From Candidatus Egerieicola pullicola (lineage in GTDB: Bacteria; Bacillota; Clostridia; Oscillospirales; Ruminococcaceae): DNA of 13,428 nt. Both the position numbers and the translations under genes were made by a program. Positions 6,587-12,851 of the stretch are shown piece by piece (the first letter of the stretch is position 1; each line of letters starts with the position of its first letter). Under the pieces are notes generated by a model. The model worked only from the letters and a program-made list of their open reading frames with translations, had not been told where the DNA came from and searched no databases. The stretch is from NCBI GenBank assembly GCA_018712465.1, contig DVGY01000182.1, positions 1 to 13,428 of the forward strand, read 5' to 3'.

Positions 6587-7123
6587 ATGCAGTTCGAGGT
6601 AGGGTCCATCGTAGAAGGAAAGGTCAACCGCATCACTAAATTTGGGGCATTCGTAGAGTTGGAGCCGGGGAAAACCGGTATGGTTCACATTTCGGAAGTG
6701 GCCAACAGCTATGTCAACGACATCAACGATTTCTTGCAGGAAGGGCAGACCGTCAAGGTAAAGATCCTCAACATCTCCGAGGATGGAAAGATCGCCCTCT
6801 CCATTAAGAAAACTCTTCCCCCGCCCCAGAAGCGGGACTTCCGCCGGGATGGTGGTCACCGAGATGGAAACCATCGGGACGGCGGCCATCGAGAAGGCGG
6901 CGCGCCTCGGGAAGGACGTTCCGGCGCTCCCAGATCCCGCACTTCTCAGAACAACCGGCCCAAAGCTCAGTATTACAGCGGCGGTTTTGACAAGGCTCCC
7001 ACCGGCAACCAGAGCTTTGACGATATGCTCAGCCGCTTTATGGCCAGCAGTGACGAAAAGCTCAGCGGCATTAAGAAAAACCACGAGGTATCCCGCCGGG
7101 GCGGCGGCGGCCGCCGCCGTTAA
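6587..7123 (+). CDS. yabR: S1 RNA-binding domain protein, YabR-like (general stress protein 13 family)
   Basis: A 178-residue protein with one S1 domain (about 3-74): VGSIVEGKVNRITKFGAFVE, GKTGMVHISEVAN and GKIALSIKK. A low-complexity arm (about 80-125) follows, with HRDG at 91-94, HRDG at 96-99 and HREG at 101-104, and many Arg and Gly residues. A conserved-looking tail follows, SFDDMLSRFMASSDEKLSGI (143-162), then SRRGGGGRRR. B. subtilis YabR is about 128 residues with a related tail, so the extra length is mostly the Arg/Gly arm. The role is RNA or ribosome binding in an undefined process. ATG 6587 follows AGGAGG (6570-6575) by 11 bases; TTG 6560 is an in-frame but weaker option. No terminator with a clear T-tract follows. 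Confidence 0.9.
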   Translation: MQFEVGSIVEGKVNRITKFGAFVELEPGKTGMVHISEVANSYVNDINDFLQEGQTVKVKILNISEDGKIALSIKKTLPPPQKRDFRRDGGHRDGNHRDGGHREGGAPREGRSGAPRSRTSQNNRPKAQYYSGGFDKAPTGNQSFDDMLSRFMASSDEKLSGIKKNHEVSRRGGGGRRR

Positions 7124-7135
7124 GTAAAATTTTGC

Positions 7136-7164
7136 TTGACAGCCCAGCGGCAGTGTGATACAAT
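7136..7164 (+). promoter_or_regulatory. Strong sigma-A promoter of the infC-rpmI-rplT operon
   Basis: A perfect -35 TTGACA (7136-7141), a 17-base spacer, and -10 TACAAT (7159-7164) with an extended TGn (7156-7158). The predicted start is about 7170-7172, so the leader RNA begins almost exactly at the antiterminator strand described for the leader. It starts 13 bases after the yabR stop. Confidence 0.88.
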
Positions 7165-7170
7165 ATGGAA

Positions 7171-7321
7171 TCGAAAACAAAGCAGAACCCATCTTCGTTC
7201 TCACCTGTGAGCTGAAAGATGCTTAACACAGGTTAATCTTCCTGAAAAGGCCGAACCGGTATGGTTGCGGCTGTTTTGGATCGGTTGAGAGCGCAGACGT
7301 AGTGGTCTGCGTTTTGTTTTT
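7171..7321 (+). promoter_or_regulatory. L20-type leader with transcription attenuator
   Basis: Leader RNA between the promoter and infC, at the place where Firmicutes carry the L20 autoregulatory leader (Rfam L20_leader; in B. subtilis L20 binds a 23S rRNA mimic and promotes termination). Structures readable here are: CATCTT (7190-7195) with AAGATG (7216-7221); ACCTGTG (7203-7209) with CACAGGT (7227-7233), which crosses the first and could form a pseudoknot; a hairpin GCCGAACC (7250-7257) with GGTT-g-CGGC (7263-7271); and the terminator at 7292-7321. The first 15 bases can instead pair with the terminator 3' arm, forming an antiterminator. The call combines position, structure and family knowledge; no covariance search was run. 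Confidence 0.8.
7292..7321 (+). terminator. Leader (attenuator) intrinsic terminator upstream of infC
   Basis: CGCAGAC (7292-7298) pairs perfectly with GTCTGCG (7305-7311) around the loop GTAGTG, followed by TTTTGTTTTT (7312-7321). It ends 20 bases before the infC ribosome site, so termination here would block the whole operon. Confidence 0.88.
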
Positions 7322-7341
7322 GCGAACCGCAAATAACGCAT

Positions 7342-7357
7342 GGAGGTGTTTTTCATC
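7342..7357 (+). promoter_or_regulatory. infC ribosome-binding site and ATC start codon
   Basis: GGAGGTG (7342-7348) is followed after 6 bases by ATC (7355-7357) in the IF3 frame. The only nearby ATG (7340) overlaps this Shine-Dalgarno and would leave no ribosome site of its own. IF3 genes are known for non-AUG starts that IF3 itself discriminates against, giving translational autocontrol. Confidence 0.8.
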
Positions 7358-7879
7358 GCTAACAACAGCAAAGAGGTGCTCATCAACGAAGCCATCCGGG
7401 AAAAAGAAGTCCGGGTAGTGGACGCCACCGGCCAGCAGCTGGGGATCATGTCCTCCCGGCAGGCGCTGGAACTGGCGCAGCAAAAAGGGCTGGATCTGGT
7501 TAATATTGCACCTCACGCAAAGCCCCCGGTCTGCCGGATTATGGATTACGGAAAGTATCGCTACGAGCAGGCCAAGCGGGAAAAGGAAGCCCGCAAAAAC
7601 CAGAAAACCATTGAGGTCAAGGAAGTGCGGATGAATCTCAATATCGACGACCACGACCTCAACACCAAGATCAACAACGCCATCAAATTCTTGAAGGCGG
7701 GCAATAAGGTGAAGGTTTCGGTGCGTTTCCGGGGTAGAGAAATGGCTCACCAGGAGTTGGGACGGGCATTGCTGGAACGTTTCCAGCAGGCTTGTGCGGA
7801 CTACGGCACGGTGGATAAACCGGCGAAGATGGAAGGGCGCAGCCTGTCCATGTTTATGGTGGACAAGACGAAAAAGTAA
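7355..7879 (+). CDS. infC: Translation initiation factor IF-3
   Basis: A 174-residue factor that binds the 30S subunit, keeps it from joining 50S too early and proofreads the start codon and initiator tRNA. The N-domain (about 5-75) includes LINEAIREKEVRVVD and IAPHAKPPVCRIMDYGK (51-67); a lysine-rich linker (EQAKREKEARKNQK) leads to the C-domain with DDHDLNTKINNAIKFL, the SVRFRGREMAH signature, and KMEGRSLSMFM. Starting at ATC 7355 gives ANNSKEVLINEAI and a length matching the B. subtilis protein (about 173); starting at ATG 7340 would add EVFFI and bury the ribosome site. First gene of infC-rpmI-rplT, controlled by the attenuating leader and probably by its own start codon. Confidence 0.96.
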   Translation: MANNSKEVLINEAIREKEVRVVDATGQQLGIMSSRQALELAQQKGLDLVNIAPHAKPPVCRIMDYGKYRYEQAKREKEARKNQKTIEVKEVRMNLNIDDHDLNTKINNAIKFLKAGNKVKVSVRFRGREMAHQELGRALLERFQQACADYGTVDKPAKMEGRSLSMFMVDKTKK

Positions 7880-7925
7880 GCCCTATGCGTTAGTAAGCAA
7901 AGGAATATGAAGGAGGAACCTAGTT

Positions 7926-8123
7926 ATGCCTAAACAAAAGACTCACAGCGGTGCGAAAAAGCGTTTCAACCTGACCAAAAACGGTAAAGTAAAGCGGGCT
8001 CACGCTTTTAAATCTCACATTCTCAACAAGAAGAGCACCAAGCGCAAAAGAGGTCTGCGCAAGGGCGGTTATGCCGATAAGAGCAATGTAGCCGCTATCA
8101 AAAAGATGATCCCCTACAAATAA
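7926..8123 (+). CDS. rpmI: 50S ribosomal protein L35 (bL35)
   Basis: A 65-residue basic ribosomal protein of the large subunit. MPKQKTHSGAKKRF is the family N-terminal signature (usually MPKxKTHxGAAKRF), followed by NGKVKRAHAFKSHILNKKS, KRKRGLRK and a C-terminal KKMIPYK. Length is normal (64-66). GAAGGAGGAACC lies just upstream of the ATG. The 46-base gap after infC and 58-base gap before rplT hold only ribosome sites, with no promoter or terminator, so it is the middle gene of the operon. Confidence 0.98.
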   Translation: MPKQKTHSGAKKRFNLTKNGKVKRAHAFKSHILNKKSTKRKRGLRKGGYADKSNVAAIKKMIPYK

Positions 8124-8181
8124 GGACCCATGGGGAAAACCGGAATTTAGATTTTGTATGGACTATGGGAGGTAAACCGAT

Positions 8182-8538
8182 ATGGCACGAGTAAAAGGCG
8201 CTTTGGCGACCCGTAAAAGAAGAAAAAAGACCCTGAAGCTGGCCAAGGGCTATTGGGGCGGTAAATCCAAGCTGTTTAAAACCGCAAAAGAAGCGGTGAT
8301 GAAATCCGGACAGTACGCATACATCGGCCGCCGGCTGAAGAAGCGTGATTTCCGTCGTCTGTGGATCACCCGGATCTCTGCCGGCTGCAAACAGAACGGC
8401 ATGAACTACTCCACCTTTATGAACGGCCTGAAGAAGGCCGGTGTGGCAATGAACCGGAAGATGCTCTCCGAAGTTGCCATCCACGACGAAGCCGCCTTCA
8501 CCGCCCTGTGCGATACCGCTAAGGCTGCTCTGAAATAA
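8182..8538 (+). CDS. rplT: 50S ribosomal protein L20 (bL20)
   Basis: A 118-residue early-assembly large-subunit protein that binds 23S rRNA and, in Firmicutes, represses its own operon through the leader. The basic N-terminal helix is seen as MARVKGALATRKRRKKTLKL, then the family segments AKGYWGGKSKLFKTAKEAVM, YAYIGRRLKKRDFRRLWITR and RISAGCKQNGMNYSTFMNGLKKAG. The globular C-domain ends AALCDTAKAALK-like (TALCDTAKAALK). Length is standard. GGGAGGTAA stands 7-8 bases before the ATG. A terminator follows directly, closing the operon. Confidence 0.98.
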   Translation: MARVKGALATRKRRKKTLKLAKGYWGGKSKLFKTAKEAVMKSGQYAYIGRRLKKRDFRRLWITRISAGCKQNGMNYSTFMNGLKKAGVAMNRKMLSEVAIHDEAAFTALCDTAKAALK

Positions 8539-8540
8539 GA

Positions 8541-8586
8541 AACACCCAAACACCTGTGGGACGATTTTTCCCATGGGTGTTTTTTG
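8541..8586 (+). terminator. Terminator of the infC-rpmI-rplT operon
   Basis: ACACCCA (8542-8548) pairs with TGGGTGT (8574-8580), and the same stem continues inward as TGGGA (8557-8561) with TCCCA (8569-8573), leaving an 8-base bulge on the 5' side. A T-run (8580-8585) follows. It begins 3 bases after the L20 stop. Confidence 0.88.
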
Positions 8587-8611
8587 CAAGCAAAAATAAG
8601 GAGGGATGACA

Positions 8612-9409
8612 GTGAACCAAATCACTTCCAAAGAGAATAAGGGAATCAAAGAATATGTAAAGCTGGCCAAATCCCGTTCCTTCCGGGAGGAGACCGGTTG
8701 GTTTGCCTTGGAAACGGTCAAACTGCTGCAGGAAGCTCTGCAAAGCGGCGTGGAGATTTTGCGGCTGTATGTCACCTCCGCACTGCTGGATGCGCACCCG
8801 GAATTGGTGGAACAGGCCCAGGCCTCCGGGGCGGAGTGCAGCTTGATTTCCCAGGAGTTGGAAGGGAAAATGAGCCAGACCGGCAACAGCCGGGGCTGCT
8901 TTGCCATCTGCAAAAGGCTTGACAAACTTCACCATATTGATAAAATAGGGAAGAAAGGGCGGTTTTTGTTTCTGAACGGACTTCAGGACAACGGCAATGT
9001 GGGAACCATTCTCCGCACGGCCGACGCCCTGGGAGCGGATGGGGTCATTCTGTCCAAGGACTGCTGTGACCTCTATTCCTTAAAGACCCTGCGCGCCGCC
9101 ATGGGCAGCGCGTTTCGGGTGAAGGTGTACCGCTCTTTCCATCCAAAAGAAGATTTACTCTTTCTGGGAAAGGATTTTGACACCTGTGCCGCCGTGGTGG
9201 ACGGTGATGCCTGTCCGGTGACTGCCCTGTCCTTTGGGGACAGTACGGTTTTGGTCATTGGAAACGAAGGCAACGGACTGCCGGAAGAGATTGTTTCCTG
9301 CTGCCGGATCCGAGTGACCATCCCTATGGCGGGAAAGGCGGAATCCCTCAATGCGGCCATGGCGGCGGGGATTCTGACCTGGGAGATGCTGCGTCCCAAG
9401 CAACCGTAA
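8612..9409 (+). CDS. TrmH/SpoU-family RNA 2'-O-methyltransferase
   Basis: A 265-residue SPOUT enzyme that uses SAM to methylate a ribose 2'-hydroxyl in rRNA or tRNA; the target is not readable from sequence. An N-terminal substrate-binding domain (about 1-100, ITSKENKGIKEYVKLAKSR) is joined by an AT-rich coded linker (RLDKLHHIDKIGKK) to the knotted domain. Motif 1 is LQDNGNVGTILRTADALG (124-141), motif 2 VIGNEGNGLPEEI (215-227), motif 3 IPMAGKAESLNAAMAAGI (237-254). The start is taken as GTG 8612, 7 bases after AAGGAGG; ATG 8606 is in frame but almost touches the Shine-Dalgarno. It sits between rplT and dprA, a common place for this paralogue in Clostridia. Confidence 0.92.
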   Translation: MNQITSKENKGIKEYVKLAKSRSFREETGWFALETVKLLQEALQSGVEILRLYVTSALLDAHPELVEQAQASGAECSLISQELEGKMSQTGNSRGCFAICKRLDKLHHIDKIGKKGRFLFLNGLQDNGNVGTILRTADALGADGVILSKDCCDLYSLKTLRAAMGSAFRVKVYRSFHPKEDLLFLGKDFDTCAAVVDGDACPVTALSFGDSTVLVIGNEGNGLPEEIVSCCRIRVTIPMAGKAESLNAAMAAGILTWEMLRPKQP

Positions 9410-9439
9410 CCCTCTGGATCCGTCCGAAAGGAGGCTCTT

Positions 9440-10624
9440 ATGAAGCAAGTGTACTGGATTTGGCTCAGTCAATGTTTTCACACCGGCAGCAATCTGCCGG
9501 CGGAGCTCTGTAAGGCATTGGGCGGGGCAGAAGAGATTTTTCGCACCGAACCGGGGAATTTTCCCCCAATCCAAGGTTTGCGGAAGGATCATCTGGAAGC
9601 GTTGGGCAACAAGGACCTTTCTGCTGCCCAGCGGGTATGGGAACAGTGCCGGGCGCTGAAAATCGGCGTCCTGACCTGGGAAGATCCCCGTTACCCTCAA
9701 CGGCTGCGGCATATCTACGGCCCGCCTATGGTGCTGTATTATTTAGGAGATTTGAGTCTGCTGCATCAGCCGGTATCCATCGGTATGGTGGGCAGCCGGA
9801 GCAGTTCTCTGTACGGGATGAATGCCGCCAGTGTGCTGTCTTACCAGCTGGCCCTGCAGGGAATTGTGGTGGTCAGCGGCTGTGCCGTGGGCGGAGACAG
9901 CCGGGCGCATGATGGCGCTTTGCGGGCCGGAGGCATGACCATTGGGGTGGAAGCCTGCGGATTGGACGTAAACTATCCGGCAGACAACACCAAATTGCGC
10001 CGGGCCATTGCCCGGAAAGGACTGCTGCTCAGTGAATTGGAACCGGGACAGCGTCCCAGCAGCAAGTATTTTTCGGTGCGGAATCGCTTGATCAGCGGCC
10101 TCAGCGACGGTGTGGTGGTCGTGGAAGCACCCCAGCGCAGCGGCTGCCTGCTGACAGCTCGTTTGGCGGTGGAGCAGAGCCGGGATCTGTTTTGCGTTCC
10201 GCCTCGGGATATTTTCAGCCGGCAATGCTCCGGCGTGGTGGAATTTCTCCGGGATGGAGCCAAACCGGTGTTTGGGGTAGAGGATATCTTAAATGAATAC
10301 CGGGAACGCTTGGAGGGAGCGGATCTGCGGATCCCCACTCCCCCTGCCGGGAAAACGCCGGTTCAAGCAGCCTCCTCTGTTTCTGAAAATCCGAATTCTT
10401 CCCAGTCTTTTCAAGAAGATCTGCCCCCGGTTTCCAAGGAAGCGGTAACCTCCCTTTCCGGAATTCCCCAAAAAGTGTACCAAGCACTGTGCGGCACCAT
10501 GCAGGCCAATGAGTTGGCCGAGCTGACTCAAGAAGACGCCGGCAAGGTGATCGCCGCCCTCACGGAATTGGAGCTGGATGGCTTGGTGCGGCAGCTGGGC
10601 GGCGGGCGATATGAAAAACGGTAA
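9440..10624 (+). CDS. dprA: DNA processing protein DprA (DNA-protecting protein)
   Basis: A 394-residue DprA/Smf protein, which binds incoming single-stranded DNA and loads RecA during transformation. An N-terminal helical region (1-95) is followed by the Rossmann domain (about 96-285): MVGSRSSSLYG (116-126), SGCAVGGDSRAHDGAL (146-161), EACGLDVNYP (171-180), FSVRNRLISGLSDG (211-224), EAPQRSGCLLTA (229-240). After a Pro/Ser-rich linker (295-335) there is a winged-helix-like tail (about 338-394). Several usually strict positions are altered: GGD where GID is usual, and a VPPRDIFSRQCSGVVEFL stretch where VPG...GTN.LI is usual. GAAAGGAGG lies 6 bases before the ATG. No other competence gene is in the window, so a role in transformation here is unproven. 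Confidence 0.93.
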   Translation: MKQVYWIWLSQCFHTGSNLPAELCKALGGAEEIFRTEPGNFPPIQGLRKDHLEALGNKDLSAAQRVWEQCRALKIGVLTWEDPRYPQRLRHIYGPPMVLYYLGDLSLLHQPVSIGMVGSRSSSLYGMNAASVLSYQLALQGIVVVSGCAVGGDSRAHDGALRAGGMTIGVEACGLDVNYPADNTKLRRAIARKGLLLSELEPGQRPSSKYFSVRNRLISGLSDGVVVVEAPQRSGCLLTARLAVEQSRDLFCVPPRDIFSRQCSGVVEFLRDGAKPVFGVEDILNEYRERLEGADLRIPTPPAGKTPVQAASSVSENPNSSQSFQEDLPPVSKEAVTSLSGIPQKVYQALCGTMQANELAELTQEDAGKVIAALTELELDGLVRQLGGGRYEKR

Positions 10625-10646
10625 TGAGTTACAGGAGAAACGAACT

Positions 10647-12851
10647 ATGACAGATACTCTGCAGCATCTGCAGGCGGAAGACAATTCCGCTCAGGGAAGC
10701 GCGGTACAGAAAGCGGCGGCAAAGCCCAAGCGCAAAACCGCCAAAAAACCGGCGGCTAAAAAGGGAGCCGGTAAAAAATTGGTCATCGTGGAAAGCCCTG
10801 CCAAGGGCAAAACCATTAAGAAATATCTGGGCCGGGGATACGAAGTGGTGGCTTCTATGGGCCACATCCGGGACCTGCCCAAAAGCAAGCTGGGGGTAGA
10901 CATTGAAAATGACTTTACCCCTCAATATATCAATATCCGCAGCCAGTCCGCCACCATCAAGGAACTGAAAGCTCAGGCCAAGCAGAGCAGTATGGTCTAT
11001 CTGGCCACCGACCCGGACCGGGAAGGGGAGGCCATCAGCTGGCATCTCACCACCTTGCTGGGTCTGCCGGAAGGACTGCAAAACCGGGTGACCTTCAATG
11101 AAATCACCAAAACCGGGGTGAAAAACGGCATGGCCGCACCTCGGACCATCGACATGGACTTGGTGGACGCCCAGCAGGCCCGCCGGGTGTTGGACCGGTT
11201 GGTGGGCTACAAAATCAGCCCCCTGCTGTGGCGGAAGATCCGCAGCGGCCTGTCTGCGGGACGAGTGCAGAGCGTAGTGGTCAGCCTGATCGTCAAGCGG
11301 GAGGATGAGATCCTCAGCTTTGTGCCGGAAGAATACTGGTCCATCGAAGCGGTACTGCACAAGCAGGACAACTTCAAGGAATTTACCGCCAAGTTCTTGG
11401 GGAAAAACGGGGAAAAAATCGCCCTGCACAACAAGGACGAAGCGGACGCCATCCTCAAAGAGCTGGAAGGGGCCCGCTATGTGGTGCAGGAAGTGAAGCT
11501 GGGCACCCGGAAGAAATCTCCGCCGCCCCCCTTTATCACCTCCACCTTGCAGCAGGAAGCTTCCCGCCGGTTTGGATTCCAGTCCCGGCGCACTATGCAG
11601 GCAGCCCAGGAGCTGTACGAAGGCATGGATGTGGAAGGATTCGGCACCTTGGGTCTGATTACCTATATGAGAACCGACTCTCTGCGCCTTTCCGACGAAG
11701 CCCGGCAGGGAGCCAAGGAGTATATCCTCTCTACCTACGGGGAACGGTATTACCCGGAAACTCCCCGGATCTACAAGAGCAAAAATGCCCAGGACGGCCA
11801 CGAAGCCATCCGTCCCACCACCCCCTCTTTGACGCCGGCCATGGCCAAGGACAGCCTGACCTCCGACCAGTTTAAGATCTACAAGCTGGTGTGGGAACGG
11901 TTTATGGCCAGCCAGATGGAAAGCTGCGTTATGAAGACGGTGCGGGCGCTGATCGACGCCAATGGCTATACCTTCGGCGCTTCCGGTTATCGGGTGGAGT
12001 TTGACGGCTACACCGTACTGTACGACGAAGCCAAGGACGAGGAAAAGGCCCAGCAGGGAATGCTGCCGCCGTTGGAGGCGCAGGAAGAGCTGGTGCTGCA
12101 AAACATCCAGGGCAACCAGCATTTTACCGCCCCGCCTCCCCGGTACACCGAAGCCAGCCTGATTAAAACCTTGGAAGAAAACGGCATCGGCCGTCCTTCC
12201 ACCTATGCCCCCACCATCGGCACGGTGCTCAGCCGCCGGTACGTGGAGCGGGAAGGCCGTCAGCTCAAGCCCACCGAGCTGGGGAGGGTGACCAACCAGC
12301 TGATTACCGACAATTTCCACGAGATTGTGGACGTGGACTTTACCGCCAACATGGAATCCCAGCTGGACCTGGTGGAAGCGGGAAAGCTTCCCTGGAAGCA
12401 GGTCATCCGGGACTTTTACGGGGAATTTGAAAAGGAACTGGAAGCGGCGGACAAAAACATCACCGGAGAAAAGATTGCGCTGCAGGACGAAGTCACCGAC
12501 GTAATCTGCGAAAAATGCGGCCGGAACATGGTCATCAAACACGGCCGGTACGGGAAGTTTTTGGCCTGCCCCGGTTATCCCGAGTGCAAAAACACCAAGC
12601 GCTTGGTCACCAAGGCGGAGGGCACCTGTCCCCGCTGCGGCCGGGAGCTGGAAGAAAAGACCTCCAAAAAGGGAAAGAAATTTTTCGGCTGTTCCGGGTA
12701 TCCCGACTGCGACTTTATGACCTGGGACACTCCCTTGAAGGACACCTGCCCGGTGTGCGGCAAAACCTTGCTGCGGAAAAACGGCAAAAACGGAAAGATT
12801 TACTGCTCCAACGAGCATTGTGATTTTGAAAAAGGATTGGACGAAGTATGA
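10647..12851 (+). CDS. topA: DNA topoisomerase I (type IA)
   Basis: A 734-residue enzyme that relaxes negative supercoils by a single-strand break through a 5'-phosphotyrosine. Residues 1-20 are unremarkable, 21-44 form a Lys/Ala/Pro-rich tail, and the TOPRIM domain starts at KLVIVESPAKGKTIKKYLG (44-62) and includes the metal-binding TDPDREGE (121-128). The core holds DAQQARRVLDRLVGYKIS and SAGRVQS; the catalytic Tyr340 lies in GLITYMRTDS (336-345). Three C-terminal four-cysteine zinc ribbons follow (CEKC...CPGYPEC, CPRC...CSGYPDC, CPVC...CSNEHC). The ATG at 10647 has AGGAGA 8 bases upstream and starts 22 bases after dprA; a longer frame from TTG 10578 lies in dprA. The TGA stop overlaps the trmFO start. 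Confidence 0.97.
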   Translation: MTDTLQHLQAEDNSAQGSAVQKAAAKPKRKTAKKPAAKKGAGKKLVIVESPAKGKTIKKYLGRGYEVVASMGHIRDLPKSKLGVDIENDFTPQYINIRSQSATIKELKAQAKQSSMVYLATDPDREGEAISWHLTTLLGLPEGLQNRVTFNEITKTGVKNGMAAPRTIDMDLVDAQQARRVLDRLVGYKISPLLWRKIRSGLSAGRVQSVVVSLIVKREDEILSFVPEEYWSIEAVLHKQDNFKEFTAKFLGKNGEKIALHNKDEADAILKELEGARYVVQEVKLGTRKKSPPPPFITSTLQQEASRRFGFQSRRTMQAAQELYEGMDVEGFGTLGLITYMRTDSLRLSDEARQGAKEYILSTYGERYYPETPRIYKSKNAQDGHEAIRPTTPSLTPAMAKDSLTSDQFKIYKLVWERFMASQMESCVMKTVRALIDANGYTFGASGYRVEFDGYTVLYDEAKDEEKAQQGMLPPLEAQEELVLQNIQGNQHFTAPPPRYTEASLIKTLEENGIGRPSTYAPTIGTVLSRRYVEREGRQLKPTELGRVTNQLITDNFHEIVDVDFTANMESQLDLVEAGKLPWKQVIRDFYGEFEKELEAADKNITGEKIALQDEVTDVICEKCGRNMVIKHGRYGKFLACPGYPECKNTKRLVTKAEGTCPRCGRELEEKTSKKGKKFFGCSGYPDCDFMTWDTPLKDTCPVCGKTLLRKNGKNGKIYCSNEHCDFEKGLDEV

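Noticed and set aside
10578..10646. TTG 10578 start for topA
   Set aside because: It overlaps the conserved end of dprA and has no ribosome site; ATG 10647 has one at good spacing.
10629..12818. Long minus-strand open frame (729 codons) opposite topA
   Set aside because: It mirrors the topA reading frame, shows no recognisable domain in its Gly/Phe/Gln/His-rich translation, and arises from biased codon use of the real gene.
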